A DNA stretch of 64,000 nt from Ideonella dechloratans (GCF_021049305.1 NZ_CP088081.1:496001-560000); one strand, 5' to 3'; positions 40,841 through 50,446 are shown, counted from the stretch's first letter. The notes: generated by a model not told the origin, from the letters alone. Made by a program: numbers and translations.

Positions 40841-42058
40841 TCAGGCCGCCTCGATCTGCTGGCGCAGGCTGCCGCACAGGGCCGCCAAGCCCACACTCTC
40901 CACACCATCCAATGCCGGTGGTGTGACGCTGAGTTGCCGGCGCTGGGTGTGCACGCCATAGGCACGATCCAGATTGGCCAAGTGGTCCTGCAAAGCCAGT
41001 ACCGATCGGCCGAACACATCGCCCTTGGGCTGAACGGCATTTCGGAAGGCGTTGGCCAGAGTGCGGGGCTGGTCGTCGCCCACTTCCACCAACATGAACT
41101 CGGCATGCGCGTAGGGCGCGGTGCTCCCCTTCTTGGCACCGGGCGAGGTGCGGGCGATCAGTTGCACGAGGCGTTCAACCACCTGACCTGCCAGCACCGC
41201 GTCGTTCCCCAGATTGCTCACCAGCAGGGCCACATCGATCGCTACGTAGCTGTAGAACAAGCCGCTGGTCAACTCGATGTCGAAGATGCCTGCCGAGCCG
41301 GCCTCGCCTTCTTCGCTCTGCTGCCGAAGATCGTCTACGGCGGTGACGTAGTCCAACTCCTGCTCCAGTGCATGCACGGTGAACGCATGGGCCACATGCA
41401 CCGGTGCGTCCACATTGGCGCGAGGATCGGATGTCACCATGCGCCCGAACAGGGCTGATTCCAGGCCGGCCGAGCCGCTGGTGTTGGCAGATAGAGCGCG
41501 CAGGTTGTCCTTCAGCGGGTCAAGCCGCTCCTTGAGGTTGTCTTCCACTGTCTTCAAGGCCTTCTTGTCGGGCGCCTTGTCGACCGAGGCCAGCAGTGCT
41601 GCATCAGCCGCCAGCATTTCGGCCAGGTCACGGGCCACGCCTTGCAGGTATGCGGTTTCAGGGTGGCCAAAGAACAGTGCCTGGCGAGCCTTGGGGTCCG
41701 CGCCATTCTTTCCGTACAGGGCTACGTTGAGCATCTCGGTCAACTTGGTCAGCACTGTCTCGTGCAGCACCGGCAGTCCCTCCAGGGCTGTTGGCAGCAG
41801 TGCGTGCTTGACCAGGTCTTTGCTGCGATCGCCCATGGGAATGTTCAGGCCCTGCAGGGCATGGGGCACCTTGGCGGCGGATGCGTGGTCTGCCATGCCG
41901 GCGAAGCGCCAGCGACGCTTCAGGGCTTGCGATGAGACGCGGGTGCGCACCGTGCCGCCAAAGGGCAGACGTTTGGCCAATCCAGCGTCGTCGCGGTTGA
42001 GCAAGGTGCCCGGATAACTGGCAAGACTGTGGATTTGAATGAAACGCGGATGTGGCAT
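40841..42058 (-). CDS. cas7e: Cascade backbone subunit Cas7e (CasC)
   Basis: Forms the six-subunit crRNA-binding backbone. FIQIHSLASYPGTLLNRDDAG, then AKRLPFGG and RVSSQALKRRWR at the N-terminus are hallmark motifs. ATG at 42058 has GGAGGAGAGA directly upstream; it gives 405 aa, slightly longer than the E. coli subunit. Confidence 0.95.
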   Translation of the reverse strand: MPHPRFIQIHSLASYPGTLLNRDDAGLAKRLPFGGTVRTRVSSQALKRRWRFAGMADHASAAKVPHALQGLNIPMGDRSKDLVKHALLPTALEGLPVLHETVLTKLTEMLNVALYGKNGADPKARQALFFGHPETAYLQGVARDLAEMLAADAALLASVDKAPDKKALKTVEDNLKERLDPLKDNLRALSANTSGSAGLESALFGRMVTSDPRANVDAPVHVAHAFTVHALEQELDYVTAVDDLRQQSEEGEAGSAGIFDIELTSGLFYSYVAIDVALLVSNLGNDAVLAGQVVERLVQLIARTSPGAKKGSTAPYAHAEFMLVEVGDDQPRTLANAFRNAVQPKGDVFGRSVLALQDHLANLDRAYGVHTQRRQLSVTPPALDGVESVGLAALCGSLRQQIEAA

Positions 42059-42118
42059 GTTCTCTCCTCCCCCTGGGAATATGTAGTCTGTTGGCGAGTC
42101 GTATGGCAGGGCCAAAGG

Positions 42119-42685
42119 TCAGGCTTCTTGCGCAACGCCGCGCAGGGCGTCCGCCTCGGCCAAGCCTTGTGCCCCGATGAAGTGCCGTACCAAGCGCTGA
42201 CGGGCTTCGTCTGCCCTGGCTTCGCGTTGTGGGTCGTCGCAACTCGTGCCCAGCAACAGATCGACAAGCGGCCTCCAGTTGACTGTCGCACCTGCTGCAG
42301 CCAAGCGTCGGGCGATGCGGGGCATGAGGCTGAACAGCAGTGGCTTGTCCGCTTCGATCAGTTGCTCCAGCCGTGCTTCGCTGAAATGAAGGCCATGCAG
42401 CACCTTGCCCGGTTCGGCATCGGTGCGCGGATCGTGCCGGCCCTGTACCAGTGCCAGACAGTGCAGGACAAGGGCCCAGCGTTCGCGATCGGCCCCTAGG
42501 GCCGTGATGCCGGCGGACTGGAGCATGCGCTCGCGCTCGAACAGGGCGGCGCGTGGGTAGGTCAACGGGTCCAGGCGCCGCAGCCGGGCCAGGGTGCCGG
42601 GGCTGGCGTGGCGCACTTGGCCGGCCAGAGATGCCACAGGATCCTTCGATGCAACGGATTCGTCGTGGGTGGTCAGGTCAGCCAT
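42119..42685 (-). CDS. cse2: Cascade small subunit Cse2 (CasB)
   Basis: An all-helical 188-aa protein present as a dimer in Cascade that stabilises the R-loop. LARLRRLDPLTYPRAALFERE and LFSLMPRIARRLAAAGATVNWRPLVDLLL fit the family pattern of conserved basic helices (positions about 32-52 and 118-145). It overlaps the cse1 end by 8 bp and lies 60 bp before cas7e. Confidence 0.92.
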   Translation of the reverse strand: MADLTTHDESVASKDPVASLAGQVRHASPGTLARLRRLDPLTYPRAALFERERMLQSAGITALGADRERWALVLHCLALVQGRHDPRTDAEPGKVLHGLHFSEARLEQLIEADKPLLFSLMPRIARRLAAAGATVNWRPLVDLLLGTSCDDPQREARADEARQRLVRHFIGAQGLAEADALRGVAQEA

Positions 42686-44306
42686 GGGCGGGCTCCTCGT
42701 TCTGATTGGTCACGGGGGGAATGCCATCGAACGGCGTGGTTCCGGTTGGCGCCAGGAAGGTGCCGAACTGCTTGCGCAGGCTCAGCTCCATCAGGCGTTG
42801 CGCTCGGGCAAGCGCGAAATGGCGCGAACCCTGTCGGGTGGGCAAGGCCTCGCTGGCCAATGTCAGATGTTCCCAGCAGGCCTTGGCAAGCCAGCTCACC
42901 CATTGACGTTGAGCGTCAATGTCGCCTTGACGAGCCTCGATGGTGGCGAACAGTTGTTCGAAGAACACCTCGTCGACCGCGGCCTCGAAGCGACTTAGCC
43001 AGGGCTCGACCGCGCGGGTGAAGTCGCGGTTCTTCCAGTCCACCTTGTCACCGCCGTCCATGAACTGCAACAAGGCGCTGCGCAGCACCTTGCCCGCAGC
43101 AAGGCCAGCCAAGCTCACAAACAACTGGGAGCGCTGTGCCAGCACGGCTGGCGCCGAATGCCACTGCGAAAGCACGGGGGCCGGCATGGGCAACTCACGC
43201 GATAGCCAGCCGTCGGTGCCACCATCGCCGCTGACCAACACTTGGGCGATGAAAACCCCCGGCTGGCTAGCGTTGTATTCGCGGTCGGATGGCTTGGCCA
43301 GCACAGGCAATTCCACCTTGCTGCGATCGAATACCAGCTCTTGAAGCTTGCGGTAACTCAGGCTGTGGGCTTGTGCAGTCAGGGCCTTGGGCTCGTCGCC
43401 GGTCAACACAGGTACCCAAGGATCAAGCACCACGCCGCGTTGCTCCTTGGCCGCTACGCGCATGGCATTGCTGCTGGCCCGACGCAGCAGGAGCAGGCCT
43501 TGGTGGCGCACGAGGCGCACACGGCGGCAGACTTCCAACGCATAAGGGTGGACCGAGCCAAGAGGCAGCGAGCCTTCGTCCCAAAGGGGCAACCAGAGTA
43601 GACGATGTTCTGCAGCTGCGCCGTCGCGGTGGGCTTCTCGAAATTGCTCGGACAGCCCCTCGCGATCGTCAAGCAGTGCTGCCAGATCGCGCAAAAACTC
43701 GGCTCCGCTGCCGCGCAGGTAGGCCAGCCGGAACTGTGGACGGGAGCTGAAGCCGCCGTTCATTCTCATGGACCCGTAATTCCCGGCGCCCAGGAACGAT
43801 GACCAGCCTTGCAATGCAATCAGGGCGTAGACCAGCGTGTCCAGTTCGCGCTCGTCCAATGGCAGCTTGCCGGTCTTCTCGTCATGGTGGCGGGCCGTGA
43901 CCAATAGGTCGATGTCCTGCGCTGCATCGGCACTGCGCTTGAAGTCCACCTCTCGCCCTGGACTGCACGGTGGCTGAAGAAATGCCGGCTTCTGCCAGTC
44001 TGTGTTGACCAGGTGCCAAGGGCCATCATCAGGGTGATCGGGCGTCAGATTGCGCAGCAGATCCACCCAGGCTTCAGGCGTGGTCGGGGGCCTTGGGTCG
44101 TCCTGTAGCTCCAGGGTCAGGTAGGCCAGCTGCACCAGAAACGCATGCCATGGTGCCTGCTGGTGGGGGCGCAGTGCGGGGAAGGTCAGCGCATCCGCTG
44201 CAGAGAGTCGTGCCAGCACCTGCGGCAAAGACAAACGTATCGCCGCTGGGCTGGAATCCAGGGTGACGCGGAACAGCGGCGCGCTGAGTAGCGAGTGTTC
44301 AAGCAT
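42678..44306 (-). CDS. cas8e: Cascade large subunit Cse1 (Cas8e, CasA)
   Basis: Recognises the PAM and recruits Cas3. FNxxxxPWxP-like start is altered here, but FLQPPCSPG, QGWSSFLGAGNYGSMRMNGGF (about residues 165-185), LLWLPLWDEGSLPL and the C-terminal four-helix region are recognisable. Length is 542 aa from ATG at 44306. That ATG is preferred to 44312 because GGAGGAGG lies 5-8 nt upstream of it and would be too close to the first. A repeat-like hairpin lies in the leader. Confidence 0.93.
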   Translation of the reverse strand: MLEHSLLSAPLFRVTLDSSPAAIRLSLPQVLARLSAADALTFPALRPHQQAPWHAFLVQLAYLTLELQDDPRPPTTPEAWVDLLRNLTPDHPDDGPWHLVNTDWQKPAFLQPPCSPGREVDFKRSADAAQDIDLLVTARHHDEKTGKLPLDERELDTLVYALIALQGWSSFLGAGNYGSMRMNGGFSSRPQFRLAYLRGSGAEFLRDLAALLDDREGLSEQFREAHRDGAAAEHRLLWLPLWDEGSLPLGSVHPYALEVCRRVRLVRHQGLLLLRRASSNAMRVAAKEQRGVVLDPWVPVLTGDEPKALTAQAHSLSYRKLQELVFDRSKVELPVLAKPSDREYNASQPGVFIAQVLVSGDGGTDGWLSRELPMPAPVLSQWHSAPAVLAQRSQLFVSLAGLAAGKVLRSALLQFMDGGDKVDWKNRDFTRAVEPWLSRFEAAVDEVFFEQLFATIEARQGDIDAQRQWVSWLAKACWEHLTLASEALPTRQGSRHFALARAQRLMELSLRKQFGTFLAPTGTTPFDGIPPVTNQNEEPAHG

Positions 44307-44325
44307 GGCCATCCTCCTCCCTTGT

Positions 44326-44341
44326 CCCCGCTTGCGCGGGG
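44326..44341 (-). repeat. solitary CRISPR-repeat-like hairpin upstream of cse1
   Basis: CCCCGC-TTGC-GCGGGG on the + strand differs by one base from the array stem CCCCGC-TCGC-GCGGGG. In the direction of cse1 transcription it reads CCCCGCGCAAGCGGGG followed by ACAAGGGA. It lies about 15 nt before the cse1 ribosome site and 5.2 kb from the array. No second repeat copy is found near it, so it is not a mini-array. It could be a Cas6e binding or cutting site in the cse1 mRNA, or a chance terminator-like hairpin. Confidence 0.7.
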
Positions 44342-44563
44342 CTTGGTATTGACCGGTAACGCCTAGCTGGGGCCATCTCCATCTACTGTGCGGAGCTAAT
44401 AGTTAAGCGTTTCACATACCGGCTGGATCAAATATGAGAGTGGTGCTCGGGGGCGTCAAGCCAGCGCTGAGCGAATCTCCTCAAACGGAATGACTGACAT
44501 GGTTCAGCACCGCTGCCTGTCGAAGGGAGATCCCGCGTTCGCACATCACGCACCACGCCATGC
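44342..44563 (-). promoter_or_regulatory. cas3-cse1 intergenic region
   Basis: About 220 bp without a gene. On the minus strand TTGATC and TTAACT (19-nt spacing) around 44430-44400 could be a weak promoter for the Cascade operon. The gap suggests that cascade genes have their own promoter, as in E. coli. Confidence 0.35.
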
Positions 44564-47314
44564 TCACAGGGAGTGCAGATGCGAAGGCCGCTCCATCGGC
44601 GCCAGGCCCCAGCGTGTGTATGCGAAGTCCTGTCCGCGCACGCTGAAGCGCAGGCCTTGGGTGTCTTGGACCATCTCTTCCACAACGGGTGGTCCCATGT
44701 CTTCCCGATCTGGCAATGTAGGCAGCATCCAAGCGGGGATGTTGAGCCGCTCAAGAACGTGGCCGAAAGGTGAGCGCGTGCCGGAGGGCAACTCCACTTC
44801 GATGCTGTCCAGGCCCAAACGGGTTTTGGCCTCGGTGGTGAGTTCGCTGGCGACGGCTTCGCGCCATGGCTGCGCCCAATCAATGCACTGGTACAGTGCA
44901 GCAGAGCCCTGCGCACTGGCCTGCCCTTGCAAGTCCTGGAGGTGCGCAGGCCAGGCACCTCCCAGGTCGGCCGCCAACTGCAGCAAAGATGGGCGGCCAC
45001 AGCATCGCTCCACCAAGTCGCGGTTGTCGGAGGGAATGTCCAGCACCGGGAAGCGCTGGTGGTCGTTCAGTGCATTCAAGGTGGCTTGCAGGGTGAGCAG
45101 ATCGGGGTAGGCGCTGCGTTTGCCGATGCCCAGGCCGCCCGCGCCGCCGGACAACAGGCCGCTCAGGTCTTGATCAGGTGGCGTCAGCACCACAACGCGT
45201 GGTGCTTCATAGCCCAGGGGCCGGAAGCCTCGCCGGTCGGCATGTCGGTGCAGTCGCCCCAGGCGCTGCAGAAGGACGTCCATGGGCGCCAAGTCGGTAA
45301 TCAGAAAGTCGGCATCGCAATCCACCGAGATTTCCACCGTCTGTGTGGCGCACAGCAGCACCGCCTGGCGTGCCTTTGCTGCGTCCTTCCCGAACAGCTC
45401 ACTCACTCGGGCATCCAATGCCCTCCGGTCTGGCAGGGCATAGCGGCCATGGTGCAGACCCACCACTGCGTTGCAACGAAACAGCGCGGGGTTATCTACC
45501 CCCAAGAGTTCTTCGATGGCCTGCTGGGTGGCCACCGCCTGGCGCACCGTGTTGCGCAGCACCAGCACGCGAGCCCCTGCCTGCAACGCCTCCACCGCGC
45601 AACGTGCCACGGCCTGCGGATCACGCATCCAGGGCTGCATGCTGTGCTGGATGGGCTTGTGTTGAAGGATCGGGCCAAAGGTACGGCTGACACCCGGAGC
45701 GCTGATCAGCGGGTAGTCGTGTGCCGGCGTAGTGGGGTTGGGCGTCTGGCGCCGTGCGCCAAGTCCCTTGGCGTTCATCTTGGGAGTCGGTGCTGTACGC
45801 AGCAGTTCATCGCGCAGATCGGTGGTCAGCGTGGCCGACAGCAACAAGGCATGCCCTCCAGCCGCTTGGTGGCGACGCAATGCCTTGACCAGCAAGGCCC
45901 GCATATAGGGGTCCGAGGCATGCACCTCATCCACCACCACCAACGAACGCAGCAGCACGCTGCCGCGCAGATGGGCGTGTTTGGTCTGCAGCGTTGACAG
46001 CAGAAACTGATCGATGGTGGCCGCCGCGACGGCGGCGGCGAAATAGCGCTTGCTGTTCTCGGCCGCCCAAAACAGTGGATCGCCAACGTCCCTGTCAGGC
46101 CATTGGACCGTGAAGGGTGCCAGCCATTCACCCTCCACTGCATTGGCGCGCAGGTAGCCCGGTACGGCCAACACGGTGTTGGGTCGTCGACCCTCGTCGG
46201 GAAACAGTTTGCGCACGAAGTCGTCCAGACGCTTCGAGATGCTCGTGGCTGCCACCCGTGTGGGCAGCAGGAAGCACAGCGCATCCACCTCACCGGCTTC
46301 GAACAAGGTTTTGAAACGCCACAGCGCAGCTTCTGTCTTACCGCTGCCGGTCTCTGCCTCCAGCACGACGGGGCTGGTTACAGGGGCTTCCGCCGTGGCC
46401 TCCTGCACGGCAGTCGGCTCAAAACCGAAGACATCCTTGAAGGTCGGCGAACGTTGGTGCAGATCAGTCCGAATGTCTTCGATATCGATGCGCATGGCTC
46501 GCAGAGCGCTGCAGGCGGCCTTCACGGAATCTGGCCACCGATCGACATCCTGCGGGCCAAGGTCGAAAGGGAAGTGCCGGGTGTCGGAGCCAATCCAGTC
46601 AGCGAGAGACACCAAGCCTGCAAAGGCATGGATGAGAGGCTGTGATGGACGCAAGGGCGGAGCATCCGGATCAAACGCGCGAGGCCAAAGGGTCTCAGCG
46701 GTTTGCCTCAGCTCTTGCAGCGCCTGCAAGGGGCTGTACGAACCGACTTTGGAAGTCCAGGTTGGATGCGGCGCCGATGCCAGCGTCCGCATGTCCTCAT
46801 CAAATGCAATGGGCTCGCCATGGTGAGAGATTGCCGCCAACCACAGTTCAACAACTGAATGCTGGTCCGCATCATGTGGCCCACCCCACCGCCGGATGTC
46901 GTCGACGCCCAAAGCATCACGAAGCACTTCGTATTCGGGGGCGATGCCGAGCAACGGCGCCACGATCCTGGTGTGCCCCTGTTGGTCCCTGCCGCACCAA
47001 TGCGCATGCCGCCAGGCCGCTTGATCCGACTCATCCCAAGCTTTGGCCTGGAAGCCAACACCGGCCTTGCCCACGTCGTGGAGGAAGGCCAGCACCACGC
47101 ACCGCTCAACATCTATTTCACAGAGCTGTTGGCCGGCTAATCGCTCCAATCGCCTCCGCCAAGTTGGCAAATGCAGCATGCACTGCACCACCGCGGCGAC
47201 ATCCAGGCAATGTCCTGTCAAGGACAAGCTCGCTGGAGTGACTCCGGGCGGTCCTCTTCGGTCCAGTTTGCCCCAGGCCCGTGAGGGGGATGCAGTCGTC
47301 GGCATGAGTTCCAT
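44564..47314 (-). CDS. cas3: CRISPR-associated nuclease-helicase Cas3
   Basis: Degrades Cascade-bound targets. The N-terminal HD nuclease retains SLTGHCLDVAAVV, LAFLHDVGKAG and the ISHHGEP histidines. The SF2 helicase has AETGSGKTEAAL (Walker A), VVDEVHASD (DExH), LLSATLTTD (motif III) and LLQRLGRLHRHA (motif VI). No frameshift is seen over 916 aa from ATG at 47314. Its integrity argues for a working immune system rather than a Cas3-less guided transposon. Confidence 0.95.
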   Translation of the reverse strand: MELMPTTASPSRAWGKLDRRGPPGVTPASLSLTGHCLDVAAVVQCMLHLPTWRRRLERLAGQQLCEIDVERCVVLAFLHDVGKAGVGFQAKAWDESDQAAWRHAHWCGRDQQGHTRIVAPLLGIAPEYEVLRDALGVDDIRRWGGPHDADQHSVVELWLAAISHHGEPIAFDEDMRTLASAPHPTWTSKVGSYSPLQALQELRQTAETLWPRAFDPDAPPLRPSQPLIHAFAGLVSLADWIGSDTRHFPFDLGPQDVDRWPDSVKAACSALRAMRIDIEDIRTDLHQRSPTFKDVFGFEPTAVQEATAEAPVTSPVVLEAETGSGKTEAALWRFKTLFEAGEVDALCFLLPTRVAATSISKRLDDFVRKLFPDEGRRPNTVLAVPGYLRANAVEGEWLAPFTVQWPDRDVGDPLFWAAENSKRYFAAAVAAATIDQFLLSTLQTKHAHLRGSVLLRSLVVVDEVHASDPYMRALLVKALRRHQAAGGHALLLSATLTTDLRDELLRTAPTPKMNAKGLGARRQTPNPTTPAHDYPLISAPGVSRTFGPILQHKPIQHSMQPWMRDPQAVARCAVEALQAGARVLVLRNTVRQAVATQQAIEELLGVDNPALFRCNAVVGLHHGRYALPDRRALDARVSELFGKDAAKARQAVLLCATQTVEISVDCDADFLITDLAPMDVLLQRLGRLHRHADRRGFRPLGYEAPRVVVLTPPDQDLSGLLSGGAGGLGIGKRSAYPDLLTLQATLNALNDHQRFPVLDIPSDNRDLVERCCGRPSLLQLAADLGGAWPAHLQDLQGQASAQGSAALYQCIDWAQPWREAVASELTTEAKTRLGLDSIEVELPSGTRSPFGHVLERLNIPAWMLPTLPDREDMGPPVVEEMVQDTQGLRFSVRGQDFAYTRWGLAPMERPSHLHSL

Positions 47315-47649
47315 TGTGTGAGCTTTCCACGGCACTACCACTGACTGTCATACCCAGATTGGTCATTGCCACCAAGTCCGAGAGTCAGGCTGGGCTTCAA
47401 CTTGACGGGAGAGGATTAGCTACGCCGCCGCACATCGCGTACCGAGAGATCGGCATGGGGAGCCGTGCACTTTGCTCAAGAGCGCAGAGACAGTGCGGCT
47501 CGCCGGCGATGCCTGGGCAACTCTGTGAAGTACGTCGAAAGTCAGACACGACCTGCGACCGTACCTGCTCGCCGTTAGCCCCTCTCCATCATCGATCGAC
47601 GAACTGGTCATGGCCGAAGTTGTCGCTCTAGCCGCCGAATGCAAATGAC
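47315..47649. other. tniQ-cas3 intergenic region
   Basis: 335 bp between the tniQ stop and the cas3 start, both on the minus strand. No gene is seen; open frames here on the + strand lack support. It contains the proposed cas3 promoter. Confidence 0.55.
47347..47375 (-). promoter_or_regulatory. possible cas3 promoter
   Basis: On the minus strand TTGGTG (47375-47370), 17-nt spacer, TATGAC (47352-47347). The expected start near 47340 precedes the cas3 ATG at 47314 by about 26 nt. Confidence 0.4.
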
Positions 47650-48729
47650 TCAGGTCAGTCTGTCGTGGTCCTGGTGTTCCTCGCGGCCATGTTCCGCACC
47701 AAAGCCTTCTCCCGCGGGGGCTTTTCCTCCTTGCAAAGAAAGCGCAATCCTCCGGTAGCCCTCAGGCACCTCATCAAAGTCCCTCAGCAGGTGGTTGAAG
47801 CGAATCGCATGGGCCCGCCGGGCTTCTCCAAGACGCCCCGGCAGATCCACCATCAACCAAGCAGCCATCTGCAGCAGTTGATGTCGCTCATCGACGGATC
47901 GGGTCTCCAGCGGGGTCCAAGACTGCAGGGTGAGCGGATGCTCCACCCCCAGCCTGTCGCCTAGGTACTCCGCGAGATGCAGGGCCCGATTGCGGCGGGT
48001 CAGCAGCGAACAGATCATGTGGAAGACGGTGAGCTGTTCGATCAGGTCCGGCACGAAGTCACCTGCCTCGAACTCGGTCCAGAGTTGGTTGAGCCAAGCT
48101 GCGGCCTCTTCATCCAGACAGCCAGGGGGAGGCGCCACCGCCTGGCGCAGATCGAATCCGCAGGCGTGGCACACGTTCTGCCCCATGAAGTCTTCCTGTC
48201 CGGGCTGACCCAGATCCGTGCGCGTGAAACCCACACCGGCCTGGCATACCGGGCAACAGTCCAGCAGCATGCAGCGGTGCCGCGAGCACACCGTGTTCAA
48301 GGCCAGGCGCCAGCGTCGGCGGAAGTAGGGTTCCTTGTCTTCGGCCAGGCAACCCGGGCAGAACATCAGTCCGTGCCCCAGCCAGGTGCGGTGGTACATC
48401 TTCAGCCGCAGCACCCAGGGCAGCACGCCGTTGGACTTGAAGCGCCGATAGAGGATGCCGTCGTAGGCCCGCAGAGAGGTCCTGTGTGCCACCTCCAGTG
48501 GGGTGCCCGTGCGCTGGCTCAGCCGCTCGATCAGCCAGGAGGGCCCGAACCGGTCGATATCCCTGTTCCAGACCTGTCGCTGGTTGCCGAATTCCAGGTT
48601 GCAGAACGTCTGCACCTTGAGGCCCATGCCATGGGACAGGCGAATGAGCCAGGACGATAGAAGCTCGTCGGCCAGTGGCTTGTAGCGCACCGGCCAAAGC
48701 GGCAGCCAGGGAGTGGCTGCCTTGCTCAT
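47650..48729 (-). CDS. tniQ: TniQ-family target-selection protein
   Basis: A 359-aa TniQ/TnsD-type protein that links the TnsC regulator to a target. N-terminal WPVRYKPLADELLSSWLIRL is the TniQ signature; zinc-binding clusters follow: FCPGCLAEDKEPYFRRRW, CSRHRC, CCPVC and CHACGF. It is short compared with Tn7 TnsD, lacking a long C-terminal DNA-binding part, like TniQ of Tn5053-type and CRISPR-associated elements. It starts in an ATGA overlap with tnsC at 48729, so it belongs to the tns operon, not the cas operon. What it recognises is unknown. Confidence 0.9.
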   Translation of the reverse strand: MSKAATPWLPLWPVRYKPLADELLSSWLIRLSHGMGLKVQTFCNLEFGNQRQVWNRDIDRFGPSWLIERLSQRTGTPLEVAHRTSLRAYDGILYRRFKSNGVLPWVLRLKMYHRTWLGHGLMFCPGCLAEDKEPYFRRRWRLALNTVCSRHRCMLLDCCPVCQAGVGFTRTDLGQPGQEDFMGQNVCHACGFDLRQAVAPPPGCLDEEAAAWLNQLWTEFEAGDFVPDLIEQLTVFHMICSLLTRRNRALHLAEYLGDRLGVEHPLTLQSWTPLETRSVDERHQLLQMAAWLMVDLPGRLGEARRAHAIRFNHLLRDFDEVPEGYRRIALSLQGGKAPAGEGFGAEHGREEHQDHDRLT

Positions 48730-49631
48730 GGCGCGCGTCGGTACATCTTTCTCTTGGAGGGCGGAACCCAGTCGAGCCGGCTCAGGCCTTGCTCGCTGAT
48801 TTGCTCGGTGCCATTGCGGATGGCTTCGATGGCCGCGGCCTTGATCAGGTCGCAAATGTCGCCCAGCGTGCCCTCGCTGCGGGCCAGGATGGCCATCATG
48901 AGGCCCGGCATGTGCAGGCCGGAGGGCTTTCTCAGGGGCATGCGCCGCTCCAGCGTCATCAGCACCTCGCCCAGGTCCCCGTTGGCCGACCAGCGCGGCA
49001 TCTCGATGGGCACGAAGCGGCTGGACATCTGCGAGTCCGCCGCGAAGGCGTTGTAGGCCTCCTCGATGCCCGAGGCGACGATGGAGACCTTGGTCATGTT
49101 GCTCAGGCTCTTGAGCGCGTTGCGGAACTCCCGCTGGCGATTCAGGCTGCCGGCGATCAGGTGATGGATCTCGTCGATGATCAGGATCTTGACGCCCAGT
49201 TCACGAAACAGCCGTTTGACCTGAGAAAGCTTCTCGTGCTTCGGCGAGGTGGGCTTGTATGGGGCCATCAGGGCATCGAGGATGCCTGCGTAGAACTCCG
49301 ACAGGTCCGGCTGGGGCGGGGCGTCCACCATGACCACCGGGCACTGCGTGGTCTCCTGGTCCGGGCTCAGGTCAGGAGGATGCAGGTCCAGGAAGCGCTC
49401 CAGGATGGAGGTCTTGCCGCTGTAGGAAGGCCCCACCAGCAGATAGCACGGCATGCGGGTGACCTTGGGGTGAGTCAGAAGCTCCTCGAACTTGGTCAGC
49501 GCGGTCTTGGCATGGCGCAGGGGCAACCAGGCGCCTGCCGCGATGATGTGGATGCGCTCGGCGTCGGACAGCAAGAGCTGCTCGCGCGTGGCGGCCGACA
49601 GGTGCGCGAGATCCGGGGCAGCCTTACTCAT
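48726..49631 (-). CDS. tnsC: Tn7-like AAA+ regulator TnsC (TniB-like)
   Basis: ATP-dependent regulator that joins target selector and transposase. YLLVGPSYSGKTSILERF holds Walker A, ILIIDEIHHLIAG Walker B, and VSIVASGIEEAY sensor 1. The 301-aa length is shorter than Tn7 TnsC and near TniB. ATG at 49631 overlaps the tnsB stop by 8 bp. Confidence 0.92.
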   Translation of the reverse strand: MSKAAPDLAHLSAATREQLLLSDAERIHIIAAGAWLPLRHAKTALTKFEELLTHPKVTRMPCYLLVGPSYSGKTSILERFLDLHPPDLSPDQETTQCPVVMVDAPPQPDLSEFYAGILDALMAPYKPTSPKHEKLSQVKRLFRELGVKILIIDEIHHLIAGSLNRQREFRNALKSLSNMTKVSIVASGIEEAYNAFAADSQMSSRFVPIEMPRWSANGDLGEVLMTLERRMPLRKPSGLHMPGLMMAILARSEGTLGDICDLIKAAAIEAIRNGTEQISEQGLSRLDWVPPSKRKMYRRAP

Positions 49632-50446
49632 CGTCGTCCAGCGGCCGGATCTTGGCCGGGTCATAGCCGTTCAGCACGGGCGGTGCCTGCGTGGGGACCA
49701 CGCCTGAAACGGTGGGCAGGTCGGTCTTGGTGGCCTTGCGCGCCTTGGCGTGTTGGACGCGTTTTTGCCGGGCCGTGCGGGCCGCCTTGGTCTTGACTGC
49801 CGAGTCCTCCTCGATGGCGCGCTGGCGGTTGATCAACTCGAACAGCGCGCGCTCGTCGTAGTGGGTCATGCCCAGGTCTGCCGCCTGCTTCCTGGCCGCC
49901 CGGAATTCCCACATGCTCACTGGCGGCAGTGAGGTGTCCCGGTAGGGAATGGCGAAATACCGCCCCGCGTTCGGATCAAAGAAGTACAGCACGCTGATGT
50001 CCCGCGGGTCGTAGCGGAACCTGAACTTGCGCTTGAGCTTGGGCTCCTCGGGATCCTGGGTGTTCATCCAGGGGCGCAGCACATCGTGGAAGTAGTGCAG
50101 GCCATCGAGCACGACCCCGTAATCCTGCACGGTCCGCTCCTCGAAAGGCATGAAGTCGATGCGCAGCTTCTCCGTGTCGGACCGGCGCGCGGGCAGGCCG
50201 CGACCGGGTTGGGCTTTCGTGCCCAGGATGCCCTCTCGCCACTTGGCCAGCGGCGTGGTGCCGATGCCGGTGTGGATGTCCCGGTGGTAGCGGGAGAAGA
50301 AGAGGACCAGCCACTGCTCCAGCTCGTCGATCGTGAGACAGGCATTGCCTTCGGCGTCGTAGATGCCCTTTTGTTTGGGATCGGAGAAGGTGGCGCCCGC
50401 CATGGTCTTCAAGCCCTCGGAGACCGTGCCCATCAGCCGCTCGATG
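49624..50446 (-). pseudogene. tnsB: tnsB, 3' part (separated by IS21 insertion)
   Basis: C-terminal part of the DDE transposase. It begins at AYIERLMGTVSEGLK, whose glutamate is the third DDE residue, followed by the Mu-type beta-barrel domain (KFRFRYDPRDISVLYFFDP) and a basic C-terminal tail that in Tn7 contacts TnsC. With the 5' part and one target copy it makes exactly 1920 bp, 640 codons including stop, in a single frame, so the gene was intact before insertion. Confidence 0.92.

Noticed and set aside
44342-44563. A CreTA-like RNA toxin-antitoxin or mini-CRISPR in the cas3-cse1 gap
   Set aside because: Only one repeat-like stem is present, with no second repeat, no spacer pairing visible and no convincing toxin ORF.
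47314-47631. 105-aa + strand ORF between cas3 and tniQ
   Set aside because: Starts inside cas3 on the opposite strand, with no ribosome site and no recognisable domain.
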